Source: JAMLHH01 sp035515235 (GTDB lineage: Bacteria > Bacteroidota > Bacteroidia > Chitinophagales > JADIYW01). Taken from it: 64,000 nt of DNA. The stretch covers positions 1 through 64,000 of the forward strand of contig DATJBS010000042.1 in assembly GCA_035515235.1 (NCBI GenBank). The letters are read 5' to 3'. The notes below the pieces were generated by a model. It was not told where the DNA came from and did no database searches. It saw only the letters and a program-made list of their open reading frames with translations. The translations under genes were made by a program, and so were the position numbers. Of this stretch, positions 7,844-17,479 are shown piece after piece; positions within the stretch are counted from its first letter, which is position 1; each line of letters begins with the position of its first letter.

Positions 7844-8991
7844 TAGCTGTAGAGAGTCTTCGTCCAAAATATGAAGAGATTTTTGGTAAACTGGGAGCTT
7901 TTGAAGCTTATTTTTCACCAGGCAGAGTAAATTTAATTGGTGAACATATCGATTATAATGGTGGTTATGTGATGCCTTTTGCCATTGATTTGGGCTTGAC
8001 TGCAATTTTTGTTCCTGACTATTCTTTAGAATTGAAAGTTCACAGCGTAGATTTTGGAGAGACAATAACACTTAGATTAGATTTATTAGCTGAAGTAGAA
8101 GGAAGCAAAAGATGGCCATTGTATGTGATGGGATCTTTGAAGAAAATTGCGGAGAGGAATATTCCTTTGAAAGGAGGGAGCATCATTTTTGAAAGTGATT
8201 TGCCATTAGGATCTGGCTTATCTTCTTCAGCAGCTTTGGAGTGTTTGATGATTTATATGATGGCTCCAGATTATTATGAAAATGATAGATTGGCATTAGC
8301 ATTAGATGCGCAAAGAGCTGAAATTGAAGAGGTGGGATTGAAATGTGGAATTATGGATCAATATGCTGTAGCTTTCGGTAGAAAAGATTTTGCACTTTTT
8401 TTAGATTGTCAAAAATTAGTTCATGAATATGTTCCTTTAGATTTTAAAAATTACGAACTCGTGATCATGAATTCTAATGTTCCAAGATCTTTAGCTGAAT
8501 CTAAATACAATGAAAGATGGCAAGAATGTCAAGATGCGTTGAAAATCATACAAAATTTCGATCCAACAGAAAACTTAGCCAATGCACACGAAATCTCTAT
8601 TGGTTATATAGAAGATGATGATTTGTATTTTAGAGCGAAGCATGTCGTGACGGAGCAGCGAAGAGTTTTATCTGCTTATGATGCTTTGAAATTGGGAAGA
8701 ATAGATTACTTAGGAGAATTGCTTTGGGCTTCTCACACTTCATTGGATGAAGATTATGATGTCGCGGGAGATTCTTTAAATTCATTGGTATTTTATGCCA
8801 AAAAATTTAAGCCTTGCATTGGAGCAAGAATGACTGGAGCAGGTTTTTCTGGTTGTGCAATAGCTCTGGTCGAAAAAGATGCTGTCAAAAGGTTTTGTGA
8901 TTATGTAGGTAGAAAATATGAAACGGATCAAAAGATAAAAGCAGACTTTTATATTGTAGAATCTTCTGATGGTGTAAACCGAATTGCATAA
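7840..8991 (+). CDS. galK: Galactokinase
   Basis: GHMP kinase phosphorylating galactose at C1. The family signature GRVNLIGEHIDYNGG lies at residues 28-42, the ATP-binding PLGSGLSSSAALE at about 122-134, the catalytic aspartate in CGIMDQYAVAFG, and the C-terminal GARMTGAGFSGCAIAL motif near 325-340. 383 residues is the normal length. Second gene of the galTK pair. Confidence 0.96.
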   Translation: MIAVESLRPKYEEIFGKLGAFEAYFSPGRVNLIGEHIDYNGGYVMPFAIDLGLTAIFVPDYSLELKVHSVDFGETITLRLDLLAEVEGSKRWPLYVMGSLKKIAERNIPLKGGSIIFESDLPLGSGLSSSAALECLMIYMMAPDYYENDRLALALDAQRAEIEEVGLKCGIMDQYAVAFGRKDFALFLDCQKLVHEYVPLDFKNYELVIMNSNVPRSLAESKYNERWQECQDALKIIQNFDPTENLANAHEISIGYIEDDDLYFRAKHVVTEQRRVLSAYDALKLGRIDYLGELLWASHTSLDEDYDVAGDSLNSLVFYAKKFKPCIGARMTGAGFSGCAIALVEKDAVKRFCDYVGRKYETDQKIKADFYIVESSDGVNRIA

Positions 8992-9014
8992 AAAAAGGAG
9001 CCCAATAGGACTCC
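8990..9014 (-). terminator. Terminator after the YceI gene
   Basis: On the minus strand GGAGTCC-TATT-GGGCTCC (7 bp with one G-T pair) is followed by TTTTTTTATG. It lies between the convergent galK and YceI genes and mainly serves the latter. Confidence 0.7.
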
Positions 9015-9035
9015 CTTGAATTTCAGTTTTTTCAA

Positions 9036-9659
9036 TTATTTTTTAGCGTCTAAATCAACTTTAAAGTTAATTTCTTCGCTGATTAAATCATCTGGTTTTC
9101 CAGGATAAGTAATTCCCCAGTCAGCTCTTTTAATGTTAAAATCAGCAGTTCCTTTAAAAGTCGTTTCAGAAATCTCTGTTACGTTTACATCAAAAGTTAC
9201 ATTTTTAGTCATGTCTTTAATCGTCAAGTTAGCAGATGCTTTGTGATTTCCTAAGCCGTTTCCTTCTACTTGAGTGATTTCTAATTTAGCTTCTGGGAAT
9301 TTTTCTACATTAAAGAAATCATCTGATTTTAAATGACCTTCTAGTTTACCTTTGTATTCACCGGTCATGTCTTGTACATCAATAGAATTCATGTCGATAA
9401 TAAAAATACCACCATCAATTTTGTCTCCTTCTATATGAATTGAGCCAGATTTTAATTGAATTTCACCATGATGAGTAGCTGTAACTTTTTTGCCAGTCCA
9501 TACAATTTTAGATTCGTCAGTATTGACTTTTAATTCACTGCCATTTCTCTCAGCCACTTCTGTAGCATCAGTTGTCTCTGCTCTTTCACCATCAGGATTG
9601 CTGACGCAAGCAGTAAATAATAAGCCAGAAATTCCGAATACATAAAATAATTTCTTCAT
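9036..9659 (-). CDS. YceI-family lipoprotein
   Basis: 207 residues: lipoprotein signal ending LLFTAC (residues 13-18), a short acidic linker, then a YceI lipocalin-like beta-barrel from about residue 43 (KVNTDESKIVWTGKKV...THHGEIQLKSGSI...GGIFIIDMNSIDV...). The closing motif ADFNIKRADWGITYPG is characteristic. The family binds long isoprenoid lipids in a hydrophobic cavity; the ligand here is unknown. Anchored to a membrane by the lipidated cysteine. Monocistronic, with its own terminator. Confidence 0.88.
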   Translation of the reverse strand: MKKLFYVFGISGLLFTACVSNPDGERAETTDATEVAERNGSELKVNTDESKIVWTGKKVTATHHGEIQLKSGSIHIEGDKIDGGIFIIDMNSIDVQDMTGEYKGKLEGHLKSDDFFNVEKFPEAKLEITQVEGNGLGNHKASANLTIKDMTKNVTFDVNVTEISETTFKGTADFNIKRADWGITYPGKPDDLISEEINFKVDLDAKK

Positions 9660-9768
9660 AAATTGAGATGTTTAGAGTGTTTAACGTTAATAGATATTTA
9701 TTGTTCAATAAAATTAAAAATAATTATTTCATTATAAGTACAGTTTAAGCTTTTTTTTAAACATATTA

Positions 9769-10872
9769 TTATTCGTCTTTACCTAGATAATGGTCTATGA
9801 TATCAGTAGTTTCTTGCATTTCTGCAAGTTTTAATAAAGACCTATTCACTTCATATACAAGAGAAGAATTGAGTGGAAAAGCAAATCCATATCCTTGTTT
9901 GAAATATTCAGCTTTAGCAATATTCAAGCTTTCTTCTTGATGAGTTTTGATATAATATAATAGTTGTGGTCGATCATAAACTACTGCATCTACTTTCTTA
10001 TTATTGAGTAATTCAAAAGCCTCATTAAGATGAGCGACAGGTACAATTTTAGCTTTGTAAGATTGGACAAATTCTTCTGAAGGTGATCCTGATATTGTAG
10101 CTGTTCTGCGACTTGCAAGTTCTTCAATATTTGAAACCGTAGAAGTACCTAGGGAGGTCAAAGTTAAGGTGCTAGCAATTCCAGCAACCATAGAAGTTGC
10201 AAATATAATAGAGATGACCATCCAGCTTCCTGCTATAATTCTTCCTGCTAATGTGCCCGGGGCTTTGTCTCCATAACCTACAGTGGTCATAGTTACAATG
10301 GCTAACCACATTCCTGATCCTATTCCGTTAAGTGGTTTTTCTGAAAATTGATCAGGAGAATGTTTGCGCTCGGCTAACCATAATAGAGTTCCTACAATGG
10401 AAAGAATGAAAAGAAAGATAAAAACTGCATAAATTAATTTGACGCTAAATAAGGGTTGAACTTTTTGCCATAAACTCAATTTGTCAGATCGCGATACTAT
10501 GGATAAACTTGAATTATAAAAGGGTTGTGAAAATCTGACATGCTCTAATCGACTTGAAGTAATACTGATAGGTCCTATGGCGATATCGAGCTGATTATTT
10601 TTGACAGCAATTAAAGCAGCTTCTACATTATCGAACTTTCGATATTTGTATTTCCAATTATTCTTAGTCGCTATTTCATTCCATATTTCTATAGATATTC
10701 CTTCTTTATTAGAGCCTTCTTCAAAAACAAAAGGTTCATTTCCTACTACACCTACTATTAAAGAGTCTTTTTGTAATGAACTGCTATCAGTTTGTGCTTC
10801 AATAGATTGTAAGGAAATAGAAAAAAATAAAACTAGGATAAATAGATAAAATGATTGGGTGCTTTTAATCAT
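9769..10872 (-). CDS. Prokaryotic ionotropic glutamate receptor-like potassium channel (GluR0 type)
   Basis: 367 residues in the order of bacterial GluR0 proteins: signal peptide 1-26; first half of a periplasmic amino-acid binding domain (about 37-130, with PISITSSRLEHVRFSQP holding the likely ligand carboxylate-binding Arg108); membrane helix about 144-166; pore loop with the potassium selectivity filter TVGYGD at 197-202; second helix about 210-233; then the second ligand-binding half to the C-terminus. It should gate a potassium pore on binding an amino acid at the outer face. The ligand is not predictable. Monocistronic. Confidence 0.9.
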   Translation of the reverse strand: MIKSTQSFYLFILVLFFSISLQSIEAQTDSSSLQKDSLIVGVVGNEPFVFEEGSNKEGISIEIWNEIATKNNWKYKYRKFDNVEAALIAVKNNQLDIAIGPISITSSRLEHVRFSQPFYNSSLSIVSRSDKLSLWQKVQPLFSVKLIYAVFIFLFILSIVGTLLWLAERKHSPDQFSEKPLNGIGSGMWLAIVTMTTVGYGDKAPGTLAGRIIAGSWMVISIIFATSMVAGIASTLTLTSLGTSTVSNIEELASRRTATISGSPSEEFVQSYKAKIVPVAHLNEAFELLNNKKVDAVVYDRPQLLYYIKTHQEESLNIAKAEYFKQGYGFAFPLNSSLVYEVNRSLLKLAEMQETTDIIDHYLGKDE

Positions 10873-11033
10873 GCAATGACTTTTTTTGATAAAATATTTT
10901 AAAATAAAAATGATTGATGAACTATCTATTATTTTTATTAATTATTCAATATACACTAATAACAACGTACTTTTTGAATGAATGTTTCTAAGAAAATAAA
11001 ATTCCTTTTGAGCTTTAAATGTTTTTCAAACTA

Positions 11034-12827
11034 TCAATCCAACTCATTTTCATTCAAAGTAGTGGTGATTTTAACATCACTTGTCAATCTTTTGCTTAAA
11101 TAAGAAACCTTGATCAATTCGTACTCAAAATAGTATTTCATACATGTAATTTTAGAATGTAGGAAATCATCAGCACCGTTTTGAGCGATTTCATTGTTTG
11201 CGACGTTAGAGATTTTCATCCACTGCCAACTCATTGCAATAATTCCCATCATTTCTAAATACAAAGTGGCATCCGATAAGAATTGAGTGGGACCTTCTTT
11301 TTGAGCTACGCCCATTAAATGCATCGTAGTTTTTTGAATGATACCTAAGTTTTTCTCTAGTTGCTCAGCAAAAGGTTTTGTTTCTTCAGATTGCTTAGCT
11401 GTCTCGATTTCTTTTAAGATTTCTTGTGCTAAAAGCATCACAGCTTGACCATTTTTAGCCATGATTTTTCTACCGAGTAAATCCATTCCGTGTATTGCTG
11501 TAGTGCCTTCATGGATAGGGTGAATTCTCACTTCACGATAATATTGCTCCAATGGAAAATCTGTTGTAAAGCCGTAACCACCTAGGCATTGTAATGCCCA
11601 ACTTGTAGATAAGCAAGCAGTTTCAGAAGGGTAGGACTTCGCTATTGGTGTTAATGTATCTAGTAATAATTGATATTTCTTTTTTTCTGCACCTTCAGTT
11701 ACTCGGCTCATGTCTTCATAAAGCGAACATTGCATTTCTAAAGATAAAGCACCTTCAATGAATGACTTTTGTGCTAATAATAACCTTCTAACATCTGCAT
11801 GCTGAATAATTGGAACTTGCGGCATTTTAGGATCTTTTCCTGTTAATGGCCTTCCTTGAGAACGTTCTTTAGCATATTGTAAACTAGCGTAATAAGCTGC
11901 GGTAGCTATAGAAGTAGCATGAAGCCCTACGGAAATTCTAGCTTCATTCATCATTTGGAACATATAGCTCAAGCCTTTATTTTCCTCTCCAATTAATTCT
12001 CCAACGCAATTTTCATTTTCACCAAAAGATAAATGAGCAATAGGGGCACCTTTATAGCCCATTTTGTGATATAGTCCTGCAGTCAATACATCATTGCCGA
12101 TTAAGCTTCCATCATCTTGTATTTTCTCTCTCGGCACTATAAATAAAGAGATTCCTTTTATTCCCGCTGGAGCACCTTCAATTCTTGCTAGCATTAAATG
12201 TATAACATTGTCTACTGCATCATGATCACCACACGAGATAAATATTTTCTGACCTTTCATTAAATATTTACCATCACCAAGTGGTTTTGCAGAAGAGACT
12301 ACATCTGTCAATGAACTTCCTGCTTCCGGCTCAGTTAAAGCCATCGTGCCTTGCCATTTGCCGTCAAAGATAGAAGGCGTATATTTTTTCTTTTGTTCTT
12401 CAGTACCGTAAGATAAGATCAAACCTGCTGCTCCCATACTTAAAAAAGGGAAAGCTGTAACAGAATAATTCGCGCAACCCATAATGAAACTTGCTGCATA
12501 CATTATACTAACTGGTAATCGATCGCCACCATATTCCATTGGAGCAGCACATGAAATCCATCCACCTTCTCCCATGACTTTCATGATATTCCGCATATTT
12601 GGGTGCACTCGGATTCTACCATCTACTAATTGCGGTTCATCTCTATCCATCTCTGTGAAAATTGGAAAGAAATATTCTTTTGCCACATCTTCAGTTGCAT
12701 CCAAAAACATATCAAAAGTAGATGTATCATGATGTTCATATAATGGGTATTCGGCAAGTTGATCAATATGATGTACTTGATTAAGTATGAACTTTAGATT
12801 TCTCTTACTGTAAAATGAATATTCCAT
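11034..12827 (-). CDS. Acyl-CoA dehydrogenase, long form
   Basis: FAD-dependent alpha,beta-dehydrogenase of acyl-CoA thioesters. The FAD/substrate segments MALTEPEAGSSLTDV and GQKIFISCGDHD are present, and the catalytic glutamate is probably in PIHEGTTAIHGMDLLGR near residue 430. At 597 residues it is longer than the roughly 380-residue classical enzymes and carries the extra C-terminal helical domain of the long, FadE/AidB-like group. Chain-length preference unknown. No beta-oxidation genes adjoin it; it is monocistronic. Confidence 0.92.
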   Translation of the reverse strand: MEYSFYSKRNLKFILNQVHHIDQLAEYPLYEHHDTSTFDMFLDATEDVAKEYFFPIFTEMDRDEPQLVDGRIRVHPNMRNIMKVMGEGGWISCAAPMEYGGDRLPVSIMYAASFIMGCANYSVTAFPFLSMGAAGLILSYGTEEQKKKYTPSIFDGKWQGTMALTEPEAGSSLTDVVSSAKPLGDGKYLMKGQKIFISCGDHDAVDNVIHLMLARIEGAPAGIKGISLFIVPREKIQDDGSLIGNDVLTAGLYHKMGYKGAPIAHLSFGENENCVGELIGEENKGLSYMFQMMNEARISVGLHATSIATAAYYASLQYAKERSQGRPLTGKDPKMPQVPIIQHADVRRLLLAQKSFIEGALSLEMQCSLYEDMSRVTEGAEKKKYQLLLDTLTPIAKSYPSETACLSTSWALQCLGGYGFTTDFPLEQYYREVRIHPIHEGTTAIHGMDLLGRKIMAKNGQAVMLLAQEILKEIETAKQSEETKPFAEQLEKNLGIIQKTTMHLMGVAQKEGPTQFLSDATLYLEMMGIIAMSWQWMKISNVANNEIAQNGADDFLHSKITCMKYYFEYELIKVSYLSKRLTSDVKITTTLNENELD

Positions 12828-12955
12828 GAAACTATTTTTAGATGAATTTATGAAAACTGAGCTTATATGACACCAAAATGAAGGAATTGTTGATGAATTG
12901 TTGGTTTAATTTTATTTAAAAGCTTGACACCATTCAATATAGTTGAAGTATTGAT

Positions 12956-12963
12956 TATATTTG
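12956..12963 (+). promoter_or_regulatory. -7 element upstream of the 385-residue lipoprotein gene
   Basis: TATATTTG fits TAnnTTTG and lies 22 bases before the ATG at 12986; no clear TTG is present 19 bases upstream. Confidence 0.4.
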
Positions 12964-12985
12964 AATTCTAAAATCATCCCTATTC

Positions 12986-14143
12986 ATGTATAAATCATTA
13001 CGATTCATCACTTTAGTCTTTTCTTTTAGCTTATTTATGACAGCTTGTAAAAAGGAAACACTTCTTCAAGAACCTACAACCAAAACCAATCTTTCTTCAG
13101 AACAAGAGCAAGTTGTTTTTGAAGAAATGGCAAGATATATTAACGAAACTTCACCGATTTCTTTAAGAGAAAGAGATTTGCTTAAAGAATTGAGAATAAA
13201 AGCTCAAGATATCGAAGCATACTATGAAGGAGTAGATCAAGAACCTAATTGGGAAGCTAAATACAATAGAATTAGAGCTAACATGAATCTAAAAGTCAAT
13301 GAAGTTGTGGATTTAGCAGCTGACTTTTATGATGATAATGAAGGCAAAGTTATTCTGGCAAAAAACTCTTATGTCTTAATGAGCTACCACTTCTTAGAAA
13401 ATTATATGAGTGAGTTCATGTGGACTAAATTGGGATTGTTTGCTGCGAATGAAGTGAGAAATGGTATAGTTCTATCGTTTGTTTTAAGAGATGTATTGAA
13501 GAAAACCAAAATTGATTTAGTTATAGATGGATTAAGCGGATTGGATTTATCTGAAACATTATATGAGTCCAATAGGATTCTAATGAGAGGACAAATCAGT
13601 GTATTTACAGATATAGGTGCATTAGGTTTATTGAATCATAGATATGGTCAAGAACCATTTTTGGAGGCTGAATGGTTGACTCAAGAAGCTAGAAATGGAT
13701 ATGCAGTACAAAAACAAGCAGAAGCTGCATTGCAAGCAGGAAAAACTAAAGAGTATCAAGATTTACAAACAGAAGCTGCGATTTGGTTTGGAGCACATGA
13801 GCAATTATATACTTTAGATCCTCTTTGGAGTACAGATATTATGGGAGTTTTAGCGGATGTCAATATTTGGTTACATAATGGTACAAAAGGGAGCTTAGCT
13901 TTATTTGGAGATATTTTTATCGGTACGAATAAATTTGGTGAGCTATTATTAGGTAAGGTCATCAAGATTTCTATCGATAATCATGATTTGACAAGTGGAT
14001 ATGATAGAGTAGAAATTGCAAGAAATGGTTTTCACCAACTTAATGAAATGAGAAGACATTCTAGATGGAAACCTTGGGTGGAGTTTTCTGAAAAGAAATT
14101 AGGCAACCAGCAAGGAATTTATAATATCAATTTTAGACCATAA
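12986..14143 (+). CDS. Lipoprotein of unknown function, possibly DUF2515-like
   Basis: 385 residues with a lipoprotein signal ending FMTAC (residue 21). The body is mostly helical. The segment SYVLMSYHFLENYMSEFMWTKLGLFAANEVRNG and the closing QLNEMRRHSRWKPWVEFSEKK resemble the DUF2515 group, whose function is unknown; I am not certain of this match. A long charged region around 225-260 (QEARNGYAVQKQAEAALQAGK) may be a helical hairpin. Own promoter-like element and own terminator, so a single-gene unit. Confidence 0.65.
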   Translation: MYKSLRFITLVFSFSLFMTACKKETLLQEPTTKTNLSSEQEQVVFEEMARYINETSPISLRERDLLKELRIKAQDIEAYYEGVDQEPNWEAKYNRIRANMNLKVNEVVDLAADFYDDNEGKVILAKNSYVLMSYHFLENYMSEFMWTKLGLFAANEVRNGIVLSFVLRDVLKKTKIDLVIDGLSGLDLSETLYESNRILMRGQISVFTDIGALGLLNHRYGQEPFLEAEWLTQEARNGYAVQKQAEAALQAGKTKEYQDLQTEAAIWFGAHEQLYTLDPLWSTDIMGVLADVNIWLHNGTKGSLALFGDIFIGTNKFGELLLGKVIKISIDNHDLTSGYDRVEIARNGFHQLNEMRRHSRWKPWVEFSEKKLGNQQGIYNINFRP

Positions 14144-14224
14144 TTAGACCGGAGACAATAGACCGCAGATCGTTTTGATGATTGACTGATGAGAATCTTT
14201 TAATTATAAAATCTAGAAAGTAAA

Positions 14225-14263
14225 AAGACACCAATTAGTATTATCTAGTTGGTGTCTTTTTTT
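14225..14263 (+). terminator. Strong intrinsic terminator
   Basis: AAGACACCAA (14225-14234) pairs perfectly with TTGGTGTCTT (14249-14258), followed by TTTTT. It ends the 12986-14143 transcript. Confidence 0.85.
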
Positions 14264-14404
14264 ATCGGAAATGAAATTTGAATGTAATTAGTTTTTATGA
14301 AAAACAAAGCATTCAGATTGCTTCACAACATTACGTTCTCAATGACTATTCTGACTTCTAATTTTGAACTTCGTAATTTGAACTTCTAACTTCGTCCTTC
14401 TAGC

Positions 14405-15301
14405 CTAATCTTCTAGCATTTCTATCAGTCTCTCTAAATCTGCAGCAGAATAAAAAGGAATAATAATTTCACCTTTATCTTGAACCCCTTTTTTGATGCG
14501 CACTTTTGTTTCCAAAGCGTCAGTTAATCTACTTTGAACTTGGACATAAGCAGGAGGTAATTGTTTGTTTTCGGCAGATTTTGGAGCACTAGTTTTGGTA
14601 TCATTATTCAAATTTCTAACTAGTTCTTCTGTTTTTCTTACAGACAAACCTTTGGACTCTACTTCTTTAAAAGCTATGATTTGTTTTTCAATATCAGCGA
14701 TAGTGATGAGCGCTCTTGCATGACCCATGCTGATACTTCTTGCTTTTAAAGCATGTTGTATCTCAGCAGGAAGTTTGAGCAATCTCAAATAGTTAGTAAT
14801 TGTAGATCGGTCTTTACCTAATCTTCCACCGAGTGTTTCGTGTGTTAGTTGGCACTCATCAATTAAACGTTGGTAGTTGATAGAAATCTCCATAGCATTC
14901 AAATCTTCTCTTTGAATGTTTTCGATTAATGCAATTTCTAAAGATTCTTGATCATTCGTCTCTCTGACATAAGCTGGAATATCATTTTGACCAGCCATTT
15001 TAGATGCTCTTAATCTTCTCTCTCCAGCGATTAATTGGAACTTTTTGGCTCCAATTTTTCTAACTGTAATCGGTTGGATAACACCATGGATTCTGATAGA
15101 ATTGGCTAAGTCTTTTAATGCATTTTCATTGAAATCAACTCTGGGTTGAAAAGGGTTGACCTCTATATCTTCTAATGATATTTTAGATACCGTATTGATG
15201 ATAGAATCTACATCATATTCATTGATTTTGATTACATCATCATCATTCATATCAGAAAGCAATGCTCTGATACCACTTCCTACAAATTTTTTCTTTGCCA
15301 T
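14405..15301 (-). CDS. parB: Chromosome-partitioning protein ParB
   Basis: 298 residues. N-terminal motif FVGSGIRALLSD (the ParA-contacting end), then the CTP-binding ParB/Srx domain (ISLEDIEVNPFQPRVDFNE..., GERRLRASKMAG), the ENIQREDLNAMEIS box, a helix-turn-helix (LTHETLGGRLGKDRSTITNYLRLLKLP) and a basic C-terminal dimerisation region. It binds parS and slides as a clamp. It starts 2 bases after parA ends. I found no full parS palindrome in the window. Confidence 0.95.
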   Translation of the reverse strand: MAKKKFVGSGIRALLSDMNDDDVIKINEYDVDSIINTVSKISLEDIEVNPFQPRVDFNENALKDLANSIRIHGVIQPITVRKIGAKKFQLIAGERRLRASKMAGQNDIPAYVRETNDQESLEIALIENIQREDLNAMEISINYQRLIDECQLTHETLGGRLGKDRSTITNYLRLLKLPAEIQHALKARSISMGHARALITIADIEKQIIAFKEVESKGLSVRKTEELVRNLNNDTKTSAPKSAENKQLPPAYVQVQSRLTDALETKVRIKKGVQDKGEIIIPFYSAADLERLIEMLED

Positions 15302-15303
15302 AA

Positions 15304-16110
15304 TTAATTCAGTTCTGCACTATTTGAATCTCCAAAAGAAGAAATAAGATCATTTGAATGTAATATTTCTCTAGCTAGATTTAAATAATTAAAAGCTCCT
15401 TTACTGTCTGCATCATACATGATTACGGGCATTCTCATACTTTGAGCTTCACCCAATCTTGTATTTCTATGTACAATAGTTTTAAATACACTATCGTTAA
15501 ATCTTCGTTTTACTTCTTGTACTACTTGATTAGATAAATTCAATCGAGAATCATACATCGTCAATAAGATACCTTCTATTTCTAAATTAGTATTTAATCT
15601 AGATTGAACAATTTTGATAGTATTCAATAATTTCCCCAATCCTTCTAATGCGAAAAATTCACATTGTACAGGAATTAATACAGAGTCAGACGCAGTTAAA
15701 GCATTGACAGTGATTAATCCTAAAGATGGTGAGCAATCTATAATGATAAAATCGAAATCATTTTTCAAAGGTTCTAGCATCATTTTCATGATTCTTTCCC
15801 TATTTGGATGATTGATGAGTTCTATTTCGGCACCGACTAAATCTAGATGAGATGGAATCAAGAATAAATTTGGTGTATCTGTTTCTAGCACAACATCTTT
15901 GGCCATTTTCTCATCGATAAGACATTCGTACAAACTTATTTTGATAGCTTTGGGGTCATATCCACAGCCACTAGTGCTATTAGCTTGAGGGTCAGCGTCG
16001 ACTAATAGAGTTTTATACTCTAATACAGCCAAACTAGCAGCTAAGTTAATCGCTGTTGTGGTTTTGCCTACGCCACCTTTTTGATTTGCAATACTAATTA
16101 TTTTTCCCAT
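15304..16110 (-). CDS. parA: Chromosome-partitioning ATPase ParA/Soj
   Basis: 268 residues. Deviant Walker A KGGVGKTT at residues 11-18 with the signature first lysine, Walker A' region LVDADPQANSTSG, and Walker B IIIDCSPSLGLIT. The ATPase binds DNA non-specifically and moves ParB-parS complexes. Middle gene of a three-gene minus-strand unit with the UPF0173 hydrolase (14 bases upstream) and parB (2 bases downstream). Confidence 0.95.
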   Translation of the reverse strand: MGKIISIANQKGGVGKTTTAINLAASLAVLEYKTLLVDADPQANSTSGCGYDPKAIKISLYECLIDEKMAKDVVLETDTPNLFLIPSHLDLVGAEIELINHPNRERIMKMMLEPLKNDFDFIIIDCSPSLGLITVNALTASDSVLIPVQCEFFALEGLGKLLNTIKIVQSRLNTNLEIEGILLTMYDSRLNLSNQVVQEVKRRFNDSVFKTIVHRNTRLGEAQSMRMPVIMYDADSKGAFNYLNLAREILHSNDLISSFGDSNSAELN

Positions 16111-16124
16111 TTTGAATTGCCCTA

Positions 16125-16808
16125 TTATAACTCAATGTTTTCTCCAATAGCTGGAAGTAATAAATTGATTCCTTTATTCGTAAAGGTGTCTTTTGCTTTT
16201 TGGTGATCGATTTTTATGAATCCGAAAGTATCATAATGAACACCTACGACTTTTTTCGTTTGCACAAATTCGCAAGCGATAGCAGCATCTTCAGCATCCA
16301 TAGTGAAATTATCACCAATTGGAAGTATTGCAAAATCTACTTTCGCCCATCTTGGTATCAACTGCATATCTAAAGTGAGTGCTGTATCTCCACTATAATA
16401 AAAATTGCCTTCGTCAGTCATGAACAAAAACCCCATCGGATTACCTCCATATGAACCATCCGGTAGGCCAGAAGAATGTTGAGCTACTACACATTTTACT
16501 GTGCCGAAATCAAAATCCCATTTCCCCCCAGTATTCATTGGATGAACTTTATCAAGATTTTGTTTTTCTAACCAATCTGTTACTTCGAAAGAAGCGACAC
16601 AAGTAGCACCCGTTTGTTGGGCTATAGCGACGCAATCTGCGATATGATCAGCATGTCCATGTGAGATAAATATATAATCGCAGGAGATATCTTTAATATT
16701 AATAATGTTGTTCGCCAATTCGTTTGGAGTAATAAAAGGGTCAAAAAGAATAGTCTTACCTTTAATTTCTACTGCAAAACATGCATGTCCGTAATAAGTT
16801 AATTTCAT
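16125..16808 (-). CDS. UPF0173-type metallo-beta-lactamase-fold hydrolase
   Basis: The frame opens at 16856, but MKLTYYGHACFAV at 16808 matches the universal start of UPF0173 proteins. The metal-binding HGHADH motif is intact, followed by the AQHSSG and YYSGDTALT segments and a late GVHYDTFGFI histidine. 227 residues is normal. The enzyme is a binuclear metal hydrolase whose natural substrate is unknown. First gene of the unit that continues into parA and parB, so it is probably transcribed with the segregation genes. Confidence 0.9.
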   Translation of the reverse strand: MKLTYYGHACFAVEIKGKTILFDPFITPNELANNIINIKDISCDYIFISHGHADHIADCVAIAQQTGATCVASFEVTDWLEKQNLDKVHPMNTGGKWDFDFGTVKCVVAQHSSGLPDGSYGGNPMGFLFMTDEGNFYYSGDTALTLDMQLIPRWAKVDFAILPIGDNFTMDAEDAAIACEFVQTKKVVGVHYDTFGFIKIDHQKAKDTFTNKGINLLLPAIGENIEL

Positions 16809-16904
16809 TTCTCTACAATTTCGCTTGCTCAAAGATACTAGTATTCCTTTTGACATCTTTTAAATCAAGTCTTAATTTGCCAACAAATGACTGTGGATAA
16901 TAAC

Positions 16905-16934
16905 TTGCAAAAAATTAATGAACATGTATCTTTG
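16905..16934 (+). promoter_or_regulatory. Consensus Bacteroidota promoter of the FMN reductase gene
   Basis: TTG at 16905-16907, a 19-base spacer, and TATCTTTG at 16927-16934 fit TTG-N19-TAnnTTTG exactly. Transcription should start near 16941, leaving a 10-base leader before ATG 16951 and excluding the ATG at 16918 as a start. Confidence 0.8.
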
Positions 16935-16950
16935 CCCTAATAGAAAAAAT

Positions 16951-17475
16951 ATGATCACTTTAGTCTCTGGTACAAATCGTCCTAATAGTTGGACAAGAAA
17001 AGTTTTGGATGTATATAAAATTCAATTAGATAAAAAAGGTATCGATTGCCAAGTTTTGGACCTAATGGATTTGCCAAATGAACTTTTACATATTGACATG
17101 TATGCAAGGAAGGTAGATAAGTTTGCAGAAATAGAAAAAAACATACTCTTCCCTACGAGTAAATATGTTTTTATCATTCCAGAATATAACGGAAGTTATC
17201 CTGGAGTTTTAAAACTAGTCATGGATGGGAGCGATGTGAAAAAAGCATTTCATTTTAAAAATGCTGCTTTAGTTGGGGTTTCTGACGGTAGAGCTGGGAA
17301 TTTAAGAGGCATGGATGATTTGACAAACGTATTGAACCACATGAAAATCAATGTTTTACATTGTAAAATTCCTGTTTCTTCAGTGAGCAAACAATTTAAT
17401 GAGCAAGGAGACTTTATTTCTGAAGAAACTTTGCGTTTAATCGATCAGCAAATTGATTTATTAGTTGCTATGTAA
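16951..17475 (+). CDS. NAD(P)H-dependent FMN reductase-like protein
   Basis: 174 residues from the ATG at 16951 (chosen because a perfect promoter overlaps the earlier ATG). Flavodoxin-fold motifs: SGTNRPNSWTRKV phosphate-binding loop at the N-terminus, FIIPEYNGSYPGVLKLVMDG (the EYNGSxPxxLKN-type flavin-site loop) and GVSDGRAGN. Same family as NADPH azo/chromate reductases; physiological acceptor unknown. Its last bases lie 5 before the next gene, so it forms an operon with the peptide-binding protein. Confidence 0.88.
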   Translation: MITLVSGTNRPNSWTRKVLDVYKIQLDKKGIDCQVLDLMDLPNELLHIDMYARKVDKFAEIEKNILFPTSKYVFIIPEYNGSYPGVLKLVMDGSDVKKAFHFKNAALVGVSDGRAGNLRGMDDLTNVLNHMKINVLHCKIPVSSVSKQFNEQGDFISEETLRLIDQQIDLLVAM

Positions 17476-17479
17476 ATTT

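Noticed and set aside
16918..16950. Earlier ATG (16918) as the start of the FMN reductase
   Set aside because: It lies inside a perfect TTG-N19-TAnnTTTG promoter, and the conserved protein start is at 16951.
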